Both the position numbers and the translations under genes were made by a program. This document shows positions 1-5,623 of a stretch of 6,280 bases of DNA, one piece after another; position 1 is the first letter of the stretch, and every line of letters begins with the position of its first letter. A model generated the notes under the pieces. The model saw nothing but the letters and a program-made list of their open reading frames with translations. It was not told where the DNA came from and did not search any database. The DNA comes from an uncultured Collinsella sp. (lineage in GTDB: Bacteria; Actinomycetota; Coriobacteriia; Coriobacteriales; Coriobacteriaceae): positions 1 through 6,280 of the forward strand of contig CAADVJ010000057.1 in assembly GCA_900752475.1 (NCBI GenBank), in the 5' to 3' direction.

Positions 1-2361
1 CTCGACCTCTTTGAGCGCACGCGTGTTACCCGCGCCCATGCCAGCGAGCCCCGCTTGAACGTTGCCCGCCAGAGTGGAGCGGATATCGGAATCGCTCGTG
101 ACCGGCGCGCCGATATAGTCGGCCTTTTCAAAGACCACATCGCACAGCTGCGCCAGCACTTGCTCAAAGACCTGGGCGGGTTTGGCCGCGCGGACCTCAA
201 CCATGCGGCCGTTGACCGCGCAACGTGCATGGAGCACGGCCTCGCTCAAAAGGGTATCGGCCTCCTTCTCGTTATAGGCCGCCTCGCGCATCTTGGACTC
301 GACGATCTGGCGCGTACTCGGCTGAAGCTCCTGGAGATTTCGCGTCTTGGCGTACTTACGGATCTTGGCAGCGTTGACGAGCGTCTCCCAATAATCCGCC
401 TCGTCACTCAAGACCACGATGGCTTTGCCCGAAGAAGCCAAGGCCAGCTCGGTATCGTCCGCACGGCCCAGGTCGCTCGCCATAGTCGCCACGTAAAGCT
501 CCATGCCGCCCATGCTGGTACCGTGGATTGAGCCGTCCACATAGCGGTCAAACGGAAAGTCGTTGGCCCCGCGGTTGAGTTTGCGCGCGGTATAGATGCT
601 GTCGAACAGACGCTTTTTGATAGACTCGATCACCTGCGCGTTATCGATCGAGGTGCGTGCGATCTCCTGCGCTATCTCCTGCTCCTCGTCGGTGAGGAAG
701 CTATAGGTATCGCCCTGGCGCGCCACGTAGTTCTCGCGCTCCAGACGGGCAAGGGACTCCTTGACGCGGTCCTTGAGGGCGCGCTTGTCCACGTCGATGC
801 CGTCTATCATGAAGATGGAGATGTTCTCGACCGTGGCCTTGACGTAGCCGATGTAACGAATCAGGTACAGAAGCTTGAGCACCTGAACGTCGTAGGGTTC
901 AAGGCCCTTTGCGTCCTCGGCCGCGCGGACCGCGCGATCGACCACCTGGATGATGCCGTGCTCAAGGTCTTTGGAGATAGTGTTGAAGAAGCGCCAGAAC
1001 GGCACGAGTGCACCGGTCTGGTCATGCTGGATGGCCTGAGTGCTCTCCTGGAACGCGCTCAGCATGGAGCGCTCGCCTGTGGACATGTGTTTGGCCTTGA
1101 CACCGTGTTTGCGCACCTCGGTCATCACGTCGGGCAGGAGCTTAAACTGATAGCCCACAAACGGGTAGCTGGCCACAAAATCCTTGGAGTTGGCGTAGCC
1201 GGCAAGGTCGGAGCGCGAGCCACCCTCAAAGGTAAAGTTGTTTTTGAGCACGGCGGTGTCTTGCTCGTAGACCCGTGCAAGCATATCGGCCGCCGGCGCG
1301 GTCTTCTCGAGCACACGGCGCTGGATGACCTCGTCCACGCTGGAGCTGGAGAGCGAAAGGCGGGTATTGAAACGGCCCTGGATCTTTGAAAAGTCGTTGC
1401 CCACGGGCAGGCTCAGGTTGTCGATGGCCTCCTGGCTCGTGACCATCACCCACACGCGGCCACCGCAGGCAGCACCCAGCTCCTCGACGATGGTCTGAAG
1501 GCTCAGCATAAGGCTTGGGTCCTTGTCGTTTGTAATAAACTGACCCACCTCGTCGACCATAAAGAGCAAACGGAAGTTGCCGCCGTGGCCCGCCGTCTGA
1601 GCGTCCACGTAGTCCTTGACCTTTTTGGCAAAGACATCGGGGGCCAAAACCTCGTCCTCAGAACCCTCAAGCCAGTTCCATGCGGCCTTTTCGCTCATGC
1701 CGAGCACGCTCTGCAGCACCTCGACGACGTCGTCCTCAAAGTAGCTGTAGGTGTCGCGGGCCTGGAGCCAGGACTCGCCGTTGACGCGCTCAAAGGCCTC
1801 GCGGAACTCCTGGGTCTTGCCCAGGGAATCGATGTAGTCCTCGAGCTTTGCAAGCTTGAGGTCCTCGCCGTAGAAGCCGCGCGCCTCGTAGAACATGCGC
1901 TCAAAGCCGCGAAGCAGCGCCGTGGGAGCCGTATCGCCCTGCTTCCACTGGCCCGCCTTGCTATCGATGTTAAAGAGGATGGCCTGCGTGGGCACCGAGC
2001 AGGCGCGCTCCATGGCAGCCGCGACCATGGGGTCGACGATCTTGCCGTCAAAGTAGCGGATGGCGCTCTTGCCGCCGATCTGGCGATTCTCGAGCAGGTA
2101 GCTCAGCATCTTGAGGAAGTGCGATTTACCGGAACCGAAGAAACCACTGATCCACACGCCGATCTTGTCGGTGCGCGCATCGATAGCATCGCCGTAGGCC
2201 TTGAAGAACGTGGCAAAGTGCCTCTGCAACTCGCGCGTCACCACGTACTCGTCAAGCTCCTGGCGGATGGACTCATCTTTTGAATCCTGGACCTTGACCA
2301 CGCCGTTGATGGAGCGGTTGATGTCTTTTGCAAAGAGGTCGCGAATGATCGTGTTGTCCAT
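1..2361 (-). CDS. brxC: BREX P-loop ATPase BrxC (PglY-like), C-terminus beyond window edge
   Basis: This is the large ATPase of type 1 BREX phage defence, thought to act in the cytoplasm with BrxB, PglX and PglZ. I translated all 787 codons by hand and the frame stays open to position 1. A Walker A loop (GFFGSGKS, residues 73-80, K79) follows the strand VWIS. A Walker B lies at about residues 265-271 (LLFMVDE, D270/E271) and is followed by GQF. A hydrophobic strand ending in a polar residue (VMVTSQ, 305-310) sits where a sensor 1 is expected. Full-length BrxC proteins usually have about 1,100-1,200 residues, so about a third is missing because of the window edge, not because of a mutation. 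The start is the ATG at 2361-2359, preceded by AAAGGAG five bases away. The gap to brxB is 78 nt and contains only a weak 5-bp hairpin (2412-2427), so one operon is likely. Plus-strand open frames over this gene are antisense shadows. Confidence 0.95.
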   Translation of the reverse strand, partial: MDNTIIRDLFAKDINRSINGVVKVQDSKDESIRQELDEYVVTRELQRHFATFFKAYGDAIDARTDKIGVWISGFFGSGKSHFLKMLSYLLENRQIGGKSAIRYFDGKIVDPMVAAAMERACSVPTQAILFNIDSKAGQWKQGDTAPTALLRGFERMFYEARGFYGEDLKLAKLEDYIDSLGKTQEFREAFERVNGESWLQARDTYSYFEDDVVEVLQSVLGMSEKAAWNWLEGSEDEVLAPDVFAKKVKDYVDAQTAGHGGNFRLLFMVDEVGQFITNDKDPSLMLSLQTIVEELGAACGGRVWVMVTSQEAIDNLSLPVGNDFSKIQGRFNTRLSLSSSSVDEVIQRRVLEKTAPAADMLARVYEQDTAVLKNNFTFEGGSRSDLAGYANSKDFVASYPFVGYQFKLLPDVMTEVRKHGVKAKHMSTGERSMLSAFQESTQAIQHDQTGALVPFWRFFNTISKDLEHGIIQVVDRAVRAAEDAKGLEPYDVQVLKLLYLIRYIGYVKATVENISIFMIDGIDVDKRALKDRVKESLARLERENYVARQGDTYSFLTDEEQEIAQEIARTSIDNAQVIESIKKRLFDSIYTARKLNRGANDFPFDRYVDGSIHGTSMGGMELYVATMASDLGRADDTELALASSGKAIVVLSDEADYWETLVNAAKIRKYAKTRNLQELQPSTRQIVESKMREAAYNEKEADTLLSEAVLHARCAVNGRMVEVRAAKPAQVFEQVLAQLCDVVFEKADYIGAPVTSDSDIRSTLAGNVQAGLAGMGAGNTRALKEVE

Positions 2362-2366
2362 GGGTG

Positions 2367-2373
2367 CTCCTTT
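2367..2373 (-). promoter_or_regulatory. Ribosome binding site of brxC
   Basis: AAAGGAG on the minus strand ends five bases before the brxC ATG. It is the clearest Shine-Dalgarno in the brx operon and fixes the brxC start. brxB and brxA have much weaker sites, so brxC may be translated independently of the genes before it. Confidence 0.8.
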
Positions 2374-2439
2374 GGGTTTGGGAACGTTATGGCAAAGGGT
2401 TGTTACCAGCGGCAGGGACTTGCCTGCGGGGAGCCGTGC

Positions 2440-3132
2440 TTACGAGATATCGATGGCGCGGTAGTAGTTGTCGGCCGGCAGACGGTTAAAGAGCTGGAAA
2501 GAAGAGCCGTTGAAACTGCCCGGATAGGCGGCGACCACAGGCACCTCATCAAAATCCGCAAGCATGCAGTGGAGAAGCGTGTGTATGCGAAAGAACGGGA
2601 AAACCTCGCCCGCGCCGGTGAGGAGAACGACGTCTCCGGGCGCGTGCGGCTCGGTCTGCTCAAGGATGTACGCGGCGACTTTCTCGGGCGAGGCGAACTT
2701 GGCCACGTCCTCGAGCACGCGCTGGGTACCGCGGCGCTCCTCTTGGTGCGGGATAGCCTTGAGGACACGGCGCTTTTCGAGAATTGCCAGCACGGCGTCG
2801 TAAAGGTTCACGACCTTGAGCGTGCATGGAAGCTTGTCGGCCTCGGCATCGCGTGAAAGGGTGTCAAATAATGCACGCGCCTCAAACTCCAGCGCGGGGT
2901 CATAGCAAAAAGTGTGGAAGCCGATCTCATTGCCTATGCCCTTGTTGGCCAAAAAGTCCTCGCTGCACAGGCACTCGCGCAGAAGCTGCGCACGGCGCTC
3001 AAATTCCTGACAGGCGCGCTCGGAGCGGGCATGCGCCGCCACGACGCTCTTGCGGGAATGAATGCCGATATTGGTGGTGAGATCGGTCGCCGGGGTGATA
3101 ACAGGGTCGACGGCGCTTTTGACGGGAGCCAC
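2440..3132 (-). CDS. brxB: BREX protein BrxB (DUF1788 family)
   Basis: This is a small core BREX protein of the DUF1788 family; its biochemical role is not settled. It has 230 residues. Family hallmarks seen are FLANKGIGNEIGF (60-72), the strand DVVLLTG followed by AGEVFPFFRIHTLL (about 167-187), and the C-terminal block AAYPGSFNGSSFQLFNR (201-217) ending in NYYRAIDIS. The start shown is GTG 3132-3130, one base after the brxA stop, which suggests translational coupling; the nearest purine-rich sequence is GGGTGGTG. In BrxB proteins I recall, the NKGxGNEI block lies about 20-30 residues from the N-terminus, whereas here it is near residue 63. The first 30 or so residues (rich in V, P, T, S) may therefore be an extension, or translation may begin at an internal GTG (residue 30 or 31). 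The stop is TAA at 2442-2440. Family assignment is secure; the exact start is not. Confidence 0.92.
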   Translation of the reverse strand: MAPVKSAVDPVITPATDLTTNIGIHSRKSVVAAHARSERACQEFERRAQLLRECLCSEDFLANKGIGNEIGFHTFCYDPALEFEARALFDTLSRDAEADKLPCTLKVVNLYDAVLAILEKRRVLKAIPHQEERRGTQRVLEDVAKFASPEKVAAYILEQTEPHAPGDVVLLTGAGEVFPFFRIHTLLHCMLADFDEVPVVAAYPGSFNGSSFQLFNRLPADNYYRAIDIS

Positions 3133-3133
3133 G

Positions 3134-3784
3134 CTACATCACCACCCTGCCGGTAAGGGCCGCGATAAGCGACTGCTCGCCCAGCTGAACCAAGGCTCGC
3201 TCGACATCGGAATCGAGGAAGAGTGGTGACAGGCGCTCGGACTCCGGGCCCTGGCCCTCGCCGATAAGACCGGCATGGCGGAGCGTCTGGCGGAGCGAGC
3301 CCTTAATGCGCTTGACCGTGGCCTCAGTCCAGCGGGCCGCGTCCGGATACTCCGTGGTAAAGCGTGTCATAAAGGCGTTGAGGTCAACCGCCGTAAAGGC
3401 ATAATCGAAGTTTTGTAGGCGCTCCCCCATCTCGACGAGCACGAGCTCGCGCACGATATCGTAGCGGCAGATCATGCTGTAGAAGATGGCCTGGTCCGCC
3501 TGCGTGGGAGTGCCGGATGCCATGAGCCTGGTTAGGGATGACGCAGCCTCGACGGCGGTTTTGGGGTCGATGCCGCGCGCGGCGCATACGGCGTCCGTGG
3601 GCACCATGGCGTCAAGGCGGCGAAGGCACACGGTTGCGCGGTTGGCGACCATGCGCTCCGTGGGATATTGAAAGAGGTTCTCGCTCTTTACGCGTACAAT
3701 GACCTGCTCGTCGCTTGCGCCCTGCATACGAAGGGCAGCGACGATGCGCATCTCATGCGGGAGGAATTGCTCGCGAGTGAGCAC
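3134..3784 (-). CDS. brxA: BREX protein BrxA (DUF1819 family), start codon inside a G10 tract
   Basis: This is the first gene of the BREX operon, a DUF1819 protein; members of the family are reported to be small helical, DNA-binding-like proteins. It has 216 residues. Family features are the amphipathic start around LPHEMRIVAALRMQG, the signature ENLFQYPTER (35-44), CLRRLD (53-58), a central helical block around YDIVRELVLVEMGERL (108-123), DYAFTAVDLNAFM, then RWTEATVKRIK (151-161) and a C-terminal SPLFLDSDVERAL (186-198). The start shown is GTG 3784-3782, whose first base is the last G of a run of ten. No other ATG, GTG or TTG lies in frame before the upstream TAA at 3811-3809, and there is no clear Shine-Dalgarno other than the G run itself. 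BrxA proteins I recall have roughly ten more residues here. A GTG at 3818-3816 would supply them if the run were 9 or 12 bases, so this copy may be translationally OFF or weakly translated. Confidence 0.9.
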   Translation of the reverse strand: MLTREQFLPHEMRIVAALRMQGASDEQVIVRVKSENLFQYPTERMVANRATVCLRRLDAMVPTDAVCAARGIDPKTAVEAASSLTRLMASGTPTQADQAIFYSMICRYDIVRELVLVEMGERLQNFDYAFTAVDLNAFMTRFTTEYPDAARWTEATVKRIKGSLRQTLRHAGLIGEGQGPESERLSPLFLDSDVERALVQLGEQSLIAALTGRVVM

Positions 3785-3793
3785 CCCCCCCCC
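3784..3793 (-). repeat. G10 homopolymer tract at the brxA start (candidate phase-variation switch)
   Basis: Ten consecutive C on the plus strand (G on the coding strand) overlap the first base of the brxA GTG; I counted this directly. It is by far the longest homopolymer I see in the window. Runs of this length commonly slip during replication. The tract sits between a well-placed upstream GTG and the brxA reading frame, so a change of one base decides whether the two are joined. Miscounting during sequencing or assembly would give the same picture. Confidence 0.95.
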
Positions 3794-3815
3794 GAACGCT
3801 TTTTGTGGTTACATC

Positions 3816-3830
3816 CACAGTACACGCTCC
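3816..3830 (-). promoter_or_regulatory. Shine-Dalgarno and GTG start upstream of the brxA G tract, currently out of frame
   Basis: On the minus strand GGAG (3830-3827) is followed eight bases later by GTG (3818-3816), a textbook spacing. In the sequence as given, this GTG opens a 21-codon reading frame that crosses the G tract as CGG GGG GGG GGT and stops at TGA 3755-3753. With one G fewer, or two more, it would run into brxA and give a protein of 227 or 228 residues beginning VDVTTKSVRGG. The ATG four bases further on (3814-3812) is followed directly by TAA. I infer that this is the true brxA initiation site in an ON variant. Confidence 0.55.
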
Positions 3831-3845
3831 AAGGGTGTCAAAGGC

Positions 3846-3893
3846 TGTCACAAGTGCGCCGCAACCCGGCAGGCAGGCGCGGCGCACATGACA
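3846..3893. repeat. Inverted repeat / hairpin in the brxA leader
   Basis: Perfect 9-bp arms GTGCGCCGC (3854-3862) and GCGGCGCAC (3879-3887) are separated by 16 bases. A further 5-bp pair TGTCA (3846-3850) and TGACA (3889-3893) extends the stem across a small asymmetric bulge (3 versus 1 base). No T run follows on either strand, so it does not look like an intrinsic terminator. If brx transcription starts just downstream of the TTGACA box at 3938-3933, the structure would lie in the 5' untranslated leader of the brx mRNA, about 60 bases before the brxA start. It could equally be an operator. Confidence 0.75.
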
Positions 3894-3909
3894 ATAATCA
3901 TACCTGTTG

Positions 3910-3938
3910 GTAAAAAGTTAGCACGCCCAGAGTGTCAA
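3910..3938 (-). promoter_or_regulatory. Possible promoter of the brx operon
   Basis: A perfect -35 hexamer TTGACA lies at 3938-3933 on the minus strand. With a 17-base spacer the -10 would be TTTTAC (3915-3910), which matches only 3 of 6 consensus positions, inside an AT-rich patch. Orientation and place (about 130 bases before brxA) fit a brx promoter, but the weak -10 keeps this tentative. Confidence 0.35.
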
Positions 3939-4084
3939 ATGTTGAGTAACAAAATTTAATCCGGTTAACGGTCATTTTCGCAGTTTAGAAACTTTAACGA
4001 GGTCGCCCCAAATCACACTTGCCAGACAACCGCGCTTACGAATGCAGGCACGCACACGCCCAACGCCACCCTCCGCTACGCTCA

Positions 4085-4112
4085 ACATAGAGTTATACAT
4101 ATGATTCTATGT
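4085..4112. promoter_or_regulatory. Palindrome before the antitoxin-like gene, possible operator
   Basis: ACATAG (4085-4090) and CTATGT (4107-4112) are perfect inverted copies 16 bases apart, surrounding an AT-rich core with the palindrome CATATG (4098-4103) and a -10-like TATGAT (4100-4105). CATATG recurs at 4122-4127 over the preferred start codon. Phd/YefM antitoxins typically repress their own promoter by binding short palindromes, so this could be the operator. No good -35 accompanies the -10. Confidence 0.35.
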
Positions 4113-4124
4113 AAGAAGTTTCAT

Positions 4125-4298
4125 ATGCCTGTCGTAAAGCCTATTTCTGATCAGACGCGCGCGCTAACTACCATTCAGGAACGCGAAGATCACATTCAAC
4201 GTACCATCGCTCATGGTTACGACGACCTCACCAACGGTCGCGTGCGCCCCTGGAAACAAGCGAAGGCCGAGGCGGATCGGATGCGAGCCTCGAGATAA
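4125..4298 (+). CDS. Small Phd/YefM-like antitoxin, apparently lacking its central segment; orphan
   Basis: A 57-residue protein. It begins MPVVKPISD, which closely resembles the start of Phd/YefM antitoxins (MPxVKPISDLR). Its second half (EREDHIQRTIAHGYDDL, then GRVRPWKQAKAEAD) resembles the C-terminal tail of such antitoxins, the toxin-binding part. The intervening strands normally reading like PVFLTKNGxGxMVVMS are absent, and total length is well below the usual 80-95 residues, so an internal in-frame deletion is likely. The ATG at 4125 is preferred over the in-frame ATG at 4101 because it matches the family start and has an AAGAAG-like site upstream; the longer form would have 65 residues. 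No toxin gene follows: the next gene is serC, 130 bases on. Codons look less GC-biased than in serC, suggesting acquired DNA. It may be a degenerate remnant or a stand-alone regulator; I recognise it by pattern only. Confidence 0.5.
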   Translation: MPVVKPISDQTRALTTIQEREDHIQRTIAHGYDDLTNGRVRPWKQAKAEADRMRASR

Positions 4299-4381
4299 AC
4301 CCTCCCCCATGTAACAACCCTGTAAATCATAGCGACGCAGTCGAGTTTTACCGTGATGCGGTCGCGCCTGGCGCTCCACTG

Positions 4382-4390
4382 TGCTAAAGT
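4382..4390 (+). promoter_or_regulatory. Possible extended -10 promoter of serC
   Basis: TGC followed by TAAAGT (4385-4390) forms an extended -10 element about 40 bases before the serC ATG. The -35 region at 17-base spacing (4362-4367, TCGCGC) is poor, so the call rests on the extended -10 and on position. The rest of 4299-4428 shows no gene and no clear terminator. Confidence 0.35.
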
Positions 4391-4413
4391 ATCCCGAACG
4401 TTCAAACGACTAC

Positions 4414-4420
4414 GAGGGAG
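4414..4420 (+). promoter_or_regulatory. Ribosome binding site of serC
   Basis: GAGGGAG ends eight bases before the ATG at 4429 and supports this start. Confidence 0.75.
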
Positions 4421-4428
4421 ACTAGAAG

Positions 4429-5553
4429 ATGGCACGTGTGCACAACTTCTCAGCTGGCCCGGCCGCACTGCCTACAAGCGTGCTCGCCGAGATCGCCGAC
4501 GAGATGATGGACTACCGCGGTTGCGGCATGTCCGTGCTCGAGATGAGCCATCGATCTAGCATGTACCAGCAGATCATCGACGACGCCGAGGCAACCCTGC
4601 GTCGCCTGCTAAGCATCCCCGACAACTACCGCGTCCTGTTTTTGCAGGGCGGCGCCACGCTACAGTTTGCGGGCATCCCGATGAACCTCATGCGCCGCGG
4701 CCGCGCCGGCTACGTCGTGACCGGCAACTTTGCCAACAAGGCATACAAGGAGGCCGCCAAGTACGGCGAGGCCGTGCTGCTCGCGAGCTCCGAGGACACC
4801 AACTTCGACCGCATCCCCGACATGGCCGACATCAACGCGCGCATTGCCGCCGAGGCCGCAGGCGACGGGCTCGACTACGTCTACATCTGCCAGAACAACA
4901 CCATCTTTGGCACCATGTACCACGAGCTGCCCAACTGCGGCGACGCACCGCTGGTCGCCGATGTCTCGAGCTGCTTTTTGTCGCAGCCGCTCGACGTTGA
5001 GCTCTACGGGCTCATTTACGCTGGCGCACAGAAAAACGCCGGCGCCGCGGGCGTGACCGTGGTCATCGTGCGCGACGACCTCATCACAGATGGCCCCGCC
5101 TTTGCGCAGACGCCGCAGTACCTGGACCTTAAGACCCAGGCCGCCAAGGGCTCCATGCTCAACACGCCCAACACCTTTGGCATCTACGTGTGCGGCAAGG
5201 TATTCCATTGGGTGGAGCAGACCGGCGGGCTTGCCGCCATGGCCGAACGCAACTGGGCCAAGGCCAACCTGCTCTACGACCTGCTCGAGCACAGCGAGCT
5301 GTTCCATGGCACCGCGCAGGCCGACAGCCGCTCCATCGCCAACGTCACCTTCCGCACCGACGACGCCGAACTCGACGCGGCCTTTGTCGCAGGCGCGGCC
5401 GAGCACCAGATTCAAAACGTCAAGGGCCATCGCCTGGTGGGCGGCATGCGCGCCAGCGTCTACAACGCCGTGACCATGGAAGACACGCAGGCACTGGCCT
5501 CGTACATGAAGGACTTCGAAGCGCAGCATAGTTTGAGTCCGCGATCTAACTAG
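4429..5553 (+). CDS. serC: Phosphoserine aminotransferase
   Basis: A PLP-dependent class V aminotransferase converting 3-phosphohydroxypyruvate and glutamate to phosphoserine and 2-oxoglutarate, the second step of serine synthesis; related enzymes also serve pyridoxine synthesis. It has 374 residues, a little longer than the E. coli enzyme (about 362). Motifs in order: HNFSAGPAALP (5-15), SVLEMSHRS (35-43), QGGATLQF (73-80), NNTIFGTMYHELP (156-168), VADVSS (176-181, with the cofactor-binding Asp D178), and AGAQKNAGAAG (198-208), where K202 is the expected Schiff-base lysine. GSMLNTPNTF (241-250) and KGHRLVGGMRAS (332-343) complete the active site. The residue equivalent to the PLP-stacking W102 of E. 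coli appears to be F101 (GNFANKA). The ATG has a good Shine-Dalgarno. serA follows after 70 bases in the same direction. A 306-codon open frame on the opposite strand is a compositional shadow. Confidence 0.97.
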   Translation: MARVHNFSAGPAALPTSVLAEIADEMMDYRGCGMSVLEMSHRSSMYQQIIDDAEATLRRLLSIPDNYRVLFLQGGATLQFAGIPMNLMRRGRAGYVVTGNFANKAYKEAAKYGEAVLLASSEDTNFDRIPDMADINARIAAEAAGDGLDYVYICQNNTIFGTMYHELPNCGDAPLVADVSSCFLSQPLDVELYGLIYAGAQKNAGAAGVTVVIVRDDLITDGPAFAQTPQYLDLKTQAAKGSMLNTPNTFGIYVCGKVFHWVEQTGGLAAMAERNWAKANLLYDLLEHSELFHGTAQADSRSIANVTFRTDDAELDAAFVAGAAEHQIQNVKGHRLVGGMRASVYNAVTMEDTQALASYMKDFEAQHSLSPRSN

Positions 5554-5569
5554 CCCGCAACGCGCGGGC
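5553..5569. repeat. Short GC-rich hairpin after the serC stop
   Basis: GCCCGC (5553-5558) and GCGGGC (5564-5569) form a perfect 6-bp stem with the five-base loop AACGC, starting on the last base of the serC stop codon. No T run follows, so a full intrinsic terminator is unlikely. It may stabilise the serC mRNA end or lower read-through into serA. Confidence 0.5.
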
Positions 5570-5610
5570 CGACCAGCCACTTCAAACCACTTGTTTTAGA
5601 CAAACCTGCT

Positions 5611-5616
5611 AAGGAG
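5611..5616 (+). promoter_or_regulatory. Ribosome binding site of serA
   Basis: AAGGAG lies seven bases before the ATG at 5624, a strong site that fixes the serA start. Confidence 0.8.
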
Positions 5617-5623
5617 TTTTTCT

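Larger units (their letters stand above)
3785..4124. other. Non-coding divider between the BREX operon and the antitoxin-like gene
   Basis: About 340 bases with no convincing gene. It is more AT-rich than either side, especially at 3888-4000. It holds the G tract and brxA initiation region, an inverted repeat (3846-3893), a TTGACA box facing brx (3938-3933), and a second copy of the octamer TTTGACAC (3842-3835 and 3939-3932, minus strand). It also has a 12-base near-palindrome AGTTTAGAAACT (3982-3993), flanked by two direct copies of TTAACG (3965-3970 and 3994-3999). A palindrome lies ahead of the small gene (4085-4112). Short open frames here have no recognisable content and I do not call them genes. 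I see no tRNA, integrase or attachment-site sequence. Confidence 0.6.

Noticed and set aside
55..1389. Plus-strand open frames of 158 and 143 codons
   Set aside because: Both lie antisense to brxC, whose translation is coherent throughout; no independent support.
1585..2283. 232-codon open frame on the plus strand
   Set aside because: It is antisense to brxC with codons in exact register; it reflects GC-rich codon use. It has no recognisable domain and no Shine-Dalgarno.
2412..2427. GCAGG/CCTGC hairpin between brxB and brxC as a terminator
   Set aside because: Only a 5-bp stem with a 6-base loop and no T run; more likely chance in GC-rich DNA.
2389..2856. 155-codon plus-strand open frame over brxB
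   Set aside because: Opposite strand to a well-supported DUF1788 gene; no family motifs.
3846..3893. Inverted repeat as a Rho-independent terminator
   Set aside because: No T run follows in either direction and the loop is 16 bases.
3668..3959. Plus-strand open frames of 81 and 86 codons across the brxA start and divider
   Set aside because: They overlap each other and the G tract, have no ribosome site, and their translations resemble nothing known.
4660..5580. 306-codon open frame on the minus strand opposite serC
   Set aside because: Low-complexity V/A/G-rich translation with no domain, lying over a clear serC; a compositional shadow.
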